This document shows, in pieces, positions 4,916 to 6,024 of a stretch of 6,024 nt of DNA (the first letter of the stretch is position 1; each line of letters starts with the position of its first letter). The notes below the pieces were generated by a model. That model made no database searches, was not told where the DNA came from, and worked only from the letters and a program-made list of their open reading frames with translations. The DNA lies in assembly GCA_014879345.1 (NCBI GenBank), contig JACSSI010000336.1, positions 1 to 6,024 of the forward strand, read 5' to 3'. The position numbers and the translations under genes are program-made. This DNA is from Anaerolineae bacterium. GTDB lineage: Bacteria; Chloroflexota; Anaerolineae; Promineifilales; Promineifilaceae.

Positions 4916-6024
4916 ATTATTTTTCCTTTCTGTAAAGCGCCAAAATAAGACGCATCACCTACTTGACCACCTTTTAGATTCAGTTCAATGCCATCGACTG
5001 GCGACCCTGAGGCAAAAGCCCGACACAATGGGGCGCCTGAGTAGAGAGGCGCAATCATCTCAACGGCCTCAACGCCTAGTTCTCTAGCCACGAAGCTTGA
5101 GGTATCGCCTCCGGCAATAACCAGTCGTTTAACCGGACACTGCGCCAAAGCCCTGCGAGCCGATTGACCCAGTACCTTGCCCAAAATTTTGGCGGTTTGG
5201 GTTCTCATCGTTTGTCCGTCCCAGCCTTTTTTAGCGAGAATGGATTTTATTGTTTGAATGCGCGGATCTTCGGGGCCTTTGGCCGTATGGAGAATAACGC
5301 TTTTACCTGTTTGCAAACCTGAACTGATTTTCTTTTGGTAGTCTGAAATAAAAATTTCCGGCTCTTCGTTTTCCATCAGTTGGGCATCGACTGCTATCTC
5401 CTCAAAACCATTTTTGACGGCCCATTCAATTTGGGCGGCTGTTATGGGAGAAACACTCCCTGAAAGCACCAGCATGGGTCTACACTCGGACAGTTGGTGC
5501 CATTGGGTTCTGGGGCTGTAAATTTTCTGCTTTGTCCAAAAATCACCCAATGCTTTTTCAATGCCAGATGAGCCAACCGAAAAAAGAGGGGATCTTTCGC
5601 CCGCTTTTTGGTCGAGAACCTCACCAATTGTGATCATCTGATCTTCATACATAGCGTCAAAAAAGATGATTTTATTTCCGGCCGCAATTTCACTATTGAG
5701 GCTTGCTATGATTTCGCTGGTGGGTTTGACGATATCTGCCAGGTCGATCAATCCCATCGGTTGGCTGGTCTGTTTGGACAGGTGCAGGCGTAAATCGCTT
5801 TCTAAAGCAGGCGTTGTGGGGTGTGTAGACATCGACGGGTGCCGGTCGAGCCTGTAAATGGCTCCCTGACTGCCGATTCCCATCCGGGCATAGAGGTTGC
5901 CAAAGGCAGAATAGCGTCCGAGGTGGGGTGCTGCTACCAAAATAGGGGTGAATTCGTTTTGAAAAATAGAGGTGGCGGTGATAACGGCCGTTCCAATATT
6001 CCCAATCTCCGGTGAAGAATCAAA
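4912..6024 (-). CDS. Four-carbon acid sugar kinase family protein (DUF1537; OtnK/DtnK/OiaK-like), 5' end cut by window
   Basis: 370 residues are visible. The frame stays open to 6024, so the true start lies outside; the TTG at 5938-5940 is internal. Family members use ATP to phosphorylate sugar acids: D-threonate, D-erythronate, 3-oxo-tetronates or 3-oxo-isoapionate. The fragment opens with 'FDSSPEIGNIG', the conserved segment of the N-terminal substrate-binding domain, so roughly the first 100 residues are missing. Then come 'LGRYSAFGNLYARMGIG' (35-51) and 'DRHPSMSTHP' (60-69). The C-terminal nucleotide-binding domain has 'LSGSVSP' (187-193), 'AGGDTSSFVAR' (304-314), 'APLYSGAPLCR' (325-335) and 'LKGGQVGDASYFG' (350-362). 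No frameshift or lost motif is seen. It ends in the ATGA overlap with the racemase-family gene. Family call is firm. Substrate is not determinable here because much of the substrate-binding domain is outside; the glycosidase context favours a plant-sugar-derived acid. Confidence 0.92.
   Translation of the reverse strand, partial: FDSSPEIGNIGTAVITATSIFQNEFTPILVAAPHLGRYSAFGNLYARMGIGSQGAIYRLDRHPSMSTHPTTPALESDLRLHLSKQTSQPMGLIDLADIVKPTSEIIASLNSEIAAGNKIIFFDAMYEDQMITIGEVLDQKAGERSPLFSVGSSGIEKALGDFWTKQKIYSPRTQWHQLSECRPMLVLSGSVSPITAAQIEWAVKNGFEEIAVDAQLMENEEPEIFISDYQKKISSGLQTGKSVILHTAKGPEDPRIQTIKSILAKKGWDGQTMRTQTAKILGKVLGQSARRALAQCPVKRLVIAGGDTSSFVARELGVEAVEMIAPLYSGAPLCRAFASGSPVDGIELNLKGGQVGDASYFGALQKGKII
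4922..4929 (-). promoter_or_regulatory. Ribosome binding site of the racemase-family gene
   Basis: Minus-strand AAAGGAAA, with its AGGA core (4927-4924) 8 bases from ATG 4915, lies inside the end of the kinase gene. It confirms the start at 4915 and suggests both re-initiation at the ATGA overlap and independent loading. Confidence 0.65.

Larger units (their letters stand above)
684..5990. repeat. Dispersed CGGCCG palindromes (13 copies; 4 extend to ACGGCCGT)
   Basis: CGGCCG begins at 684, 1664, 2477, 2522, 2648, 2702, 3259, 3593, 3965, 4651, 4663, 5679 and 5985, in all four genes. ACGGCCGT begins at 683, 2701, 3258 and 5984; the 2701 copy lies in the 12-base palindrome AAACGGCCGTTT (2699-2710). 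At ~54% GC about 2-3 CGGCCG are expected in 6 kb. My hand counts of similar palindromes are lower: GGCGCC 4, GCCGGC 3, CCGCGG 0. Eleven copies share one codon phase (NCG-GCC-G) and two do not. The function, if any, is unknown. Confidence 0.5.

Noticed and set aside
5938..5940. TTG as the start codon of the kinase gene
   Set aside because: The frame continues upstream to 6024 and encodes the conserved 'FDSSPEIGNIG' segment, so TTG is an internal Leu and the gene is cut by the window.

Overview
The window carries four protein genes, all on the minus strand, so it is transcribed from position 6024 towards 1. It is about 97% coding. Two genes run off the edges: the first transcribed gene lacks its start (beyond 6024) and the last lacks its end (before 1). 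I see no rRNA, tRNA, CRISPR array, integrase, transposase or other mobile element.

In order of transcription: (1) 6024-4912 is the C-terminal ~370 residues of a four-carbon acid sugar kinase (DUF1537; OtnK/DtnK/OiaK-type). (2) 4915-4253 is an Asp/Glu/hydantoin-racemase superfamily protein. (3) 4256-2259 is a GH127 (DUF1680) glycosidase of the beta-L-arabinofuranosidase type. These three are joined by two 4-base ATGA stop/start overlaps and are very probably one translationally coupled operon. (4) After a 158-base gap, 2100-1 is a soluble hybrid sensor kinase. It has a LacI-type sugar-binding domain without the usual DNA-binding helix-turn-helix, then a GAF-like domain, then a HisKA domain with its phosphoacceptor His634. 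The ATP-binding domain lies beyond position 1. This last gene is open through the window edge, so a search for complete start-to-stop reading frames misses it.

Taken together the locus looks like intracellular breakdown of a plant-type oligosaccharide. The glycosidase has no signal peptide and would release a sugar from imported material. The kinase and the racemase-fold enzyme would process a sugar-acid intermediate. The LacI-like sensor kinase would report a sugar ligand to a response regulator not seen here. GH127 and DUF1537 kinases have separately been linked to pectin side-chain sugars (L-arabinofuranose or aceric acid; D-apiose via apionate), so pectin or rhamnogalacturonan-II catabolism is a reasonable but unproven hypothesis.

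The organism is a bacterium of moderate GC, in my hand samples about 47% in the kinase and racemase genes and about 56-58% in the other two. Cytoplasmic LacI-sensor histidine kinases together with plant-glycan enzymes fit Chloroflexota (Anaerolineae/Caldilineae-like) best, but that is inference from architecture only. Points worth a second look are Gln at the position of the GH127 acid/base Glu, the missing second catalytic Cys in the racemase homologue, a hairpin next to the sensor-kinase start, excess CGGCCG palindromes, and the composition step inside the operon.
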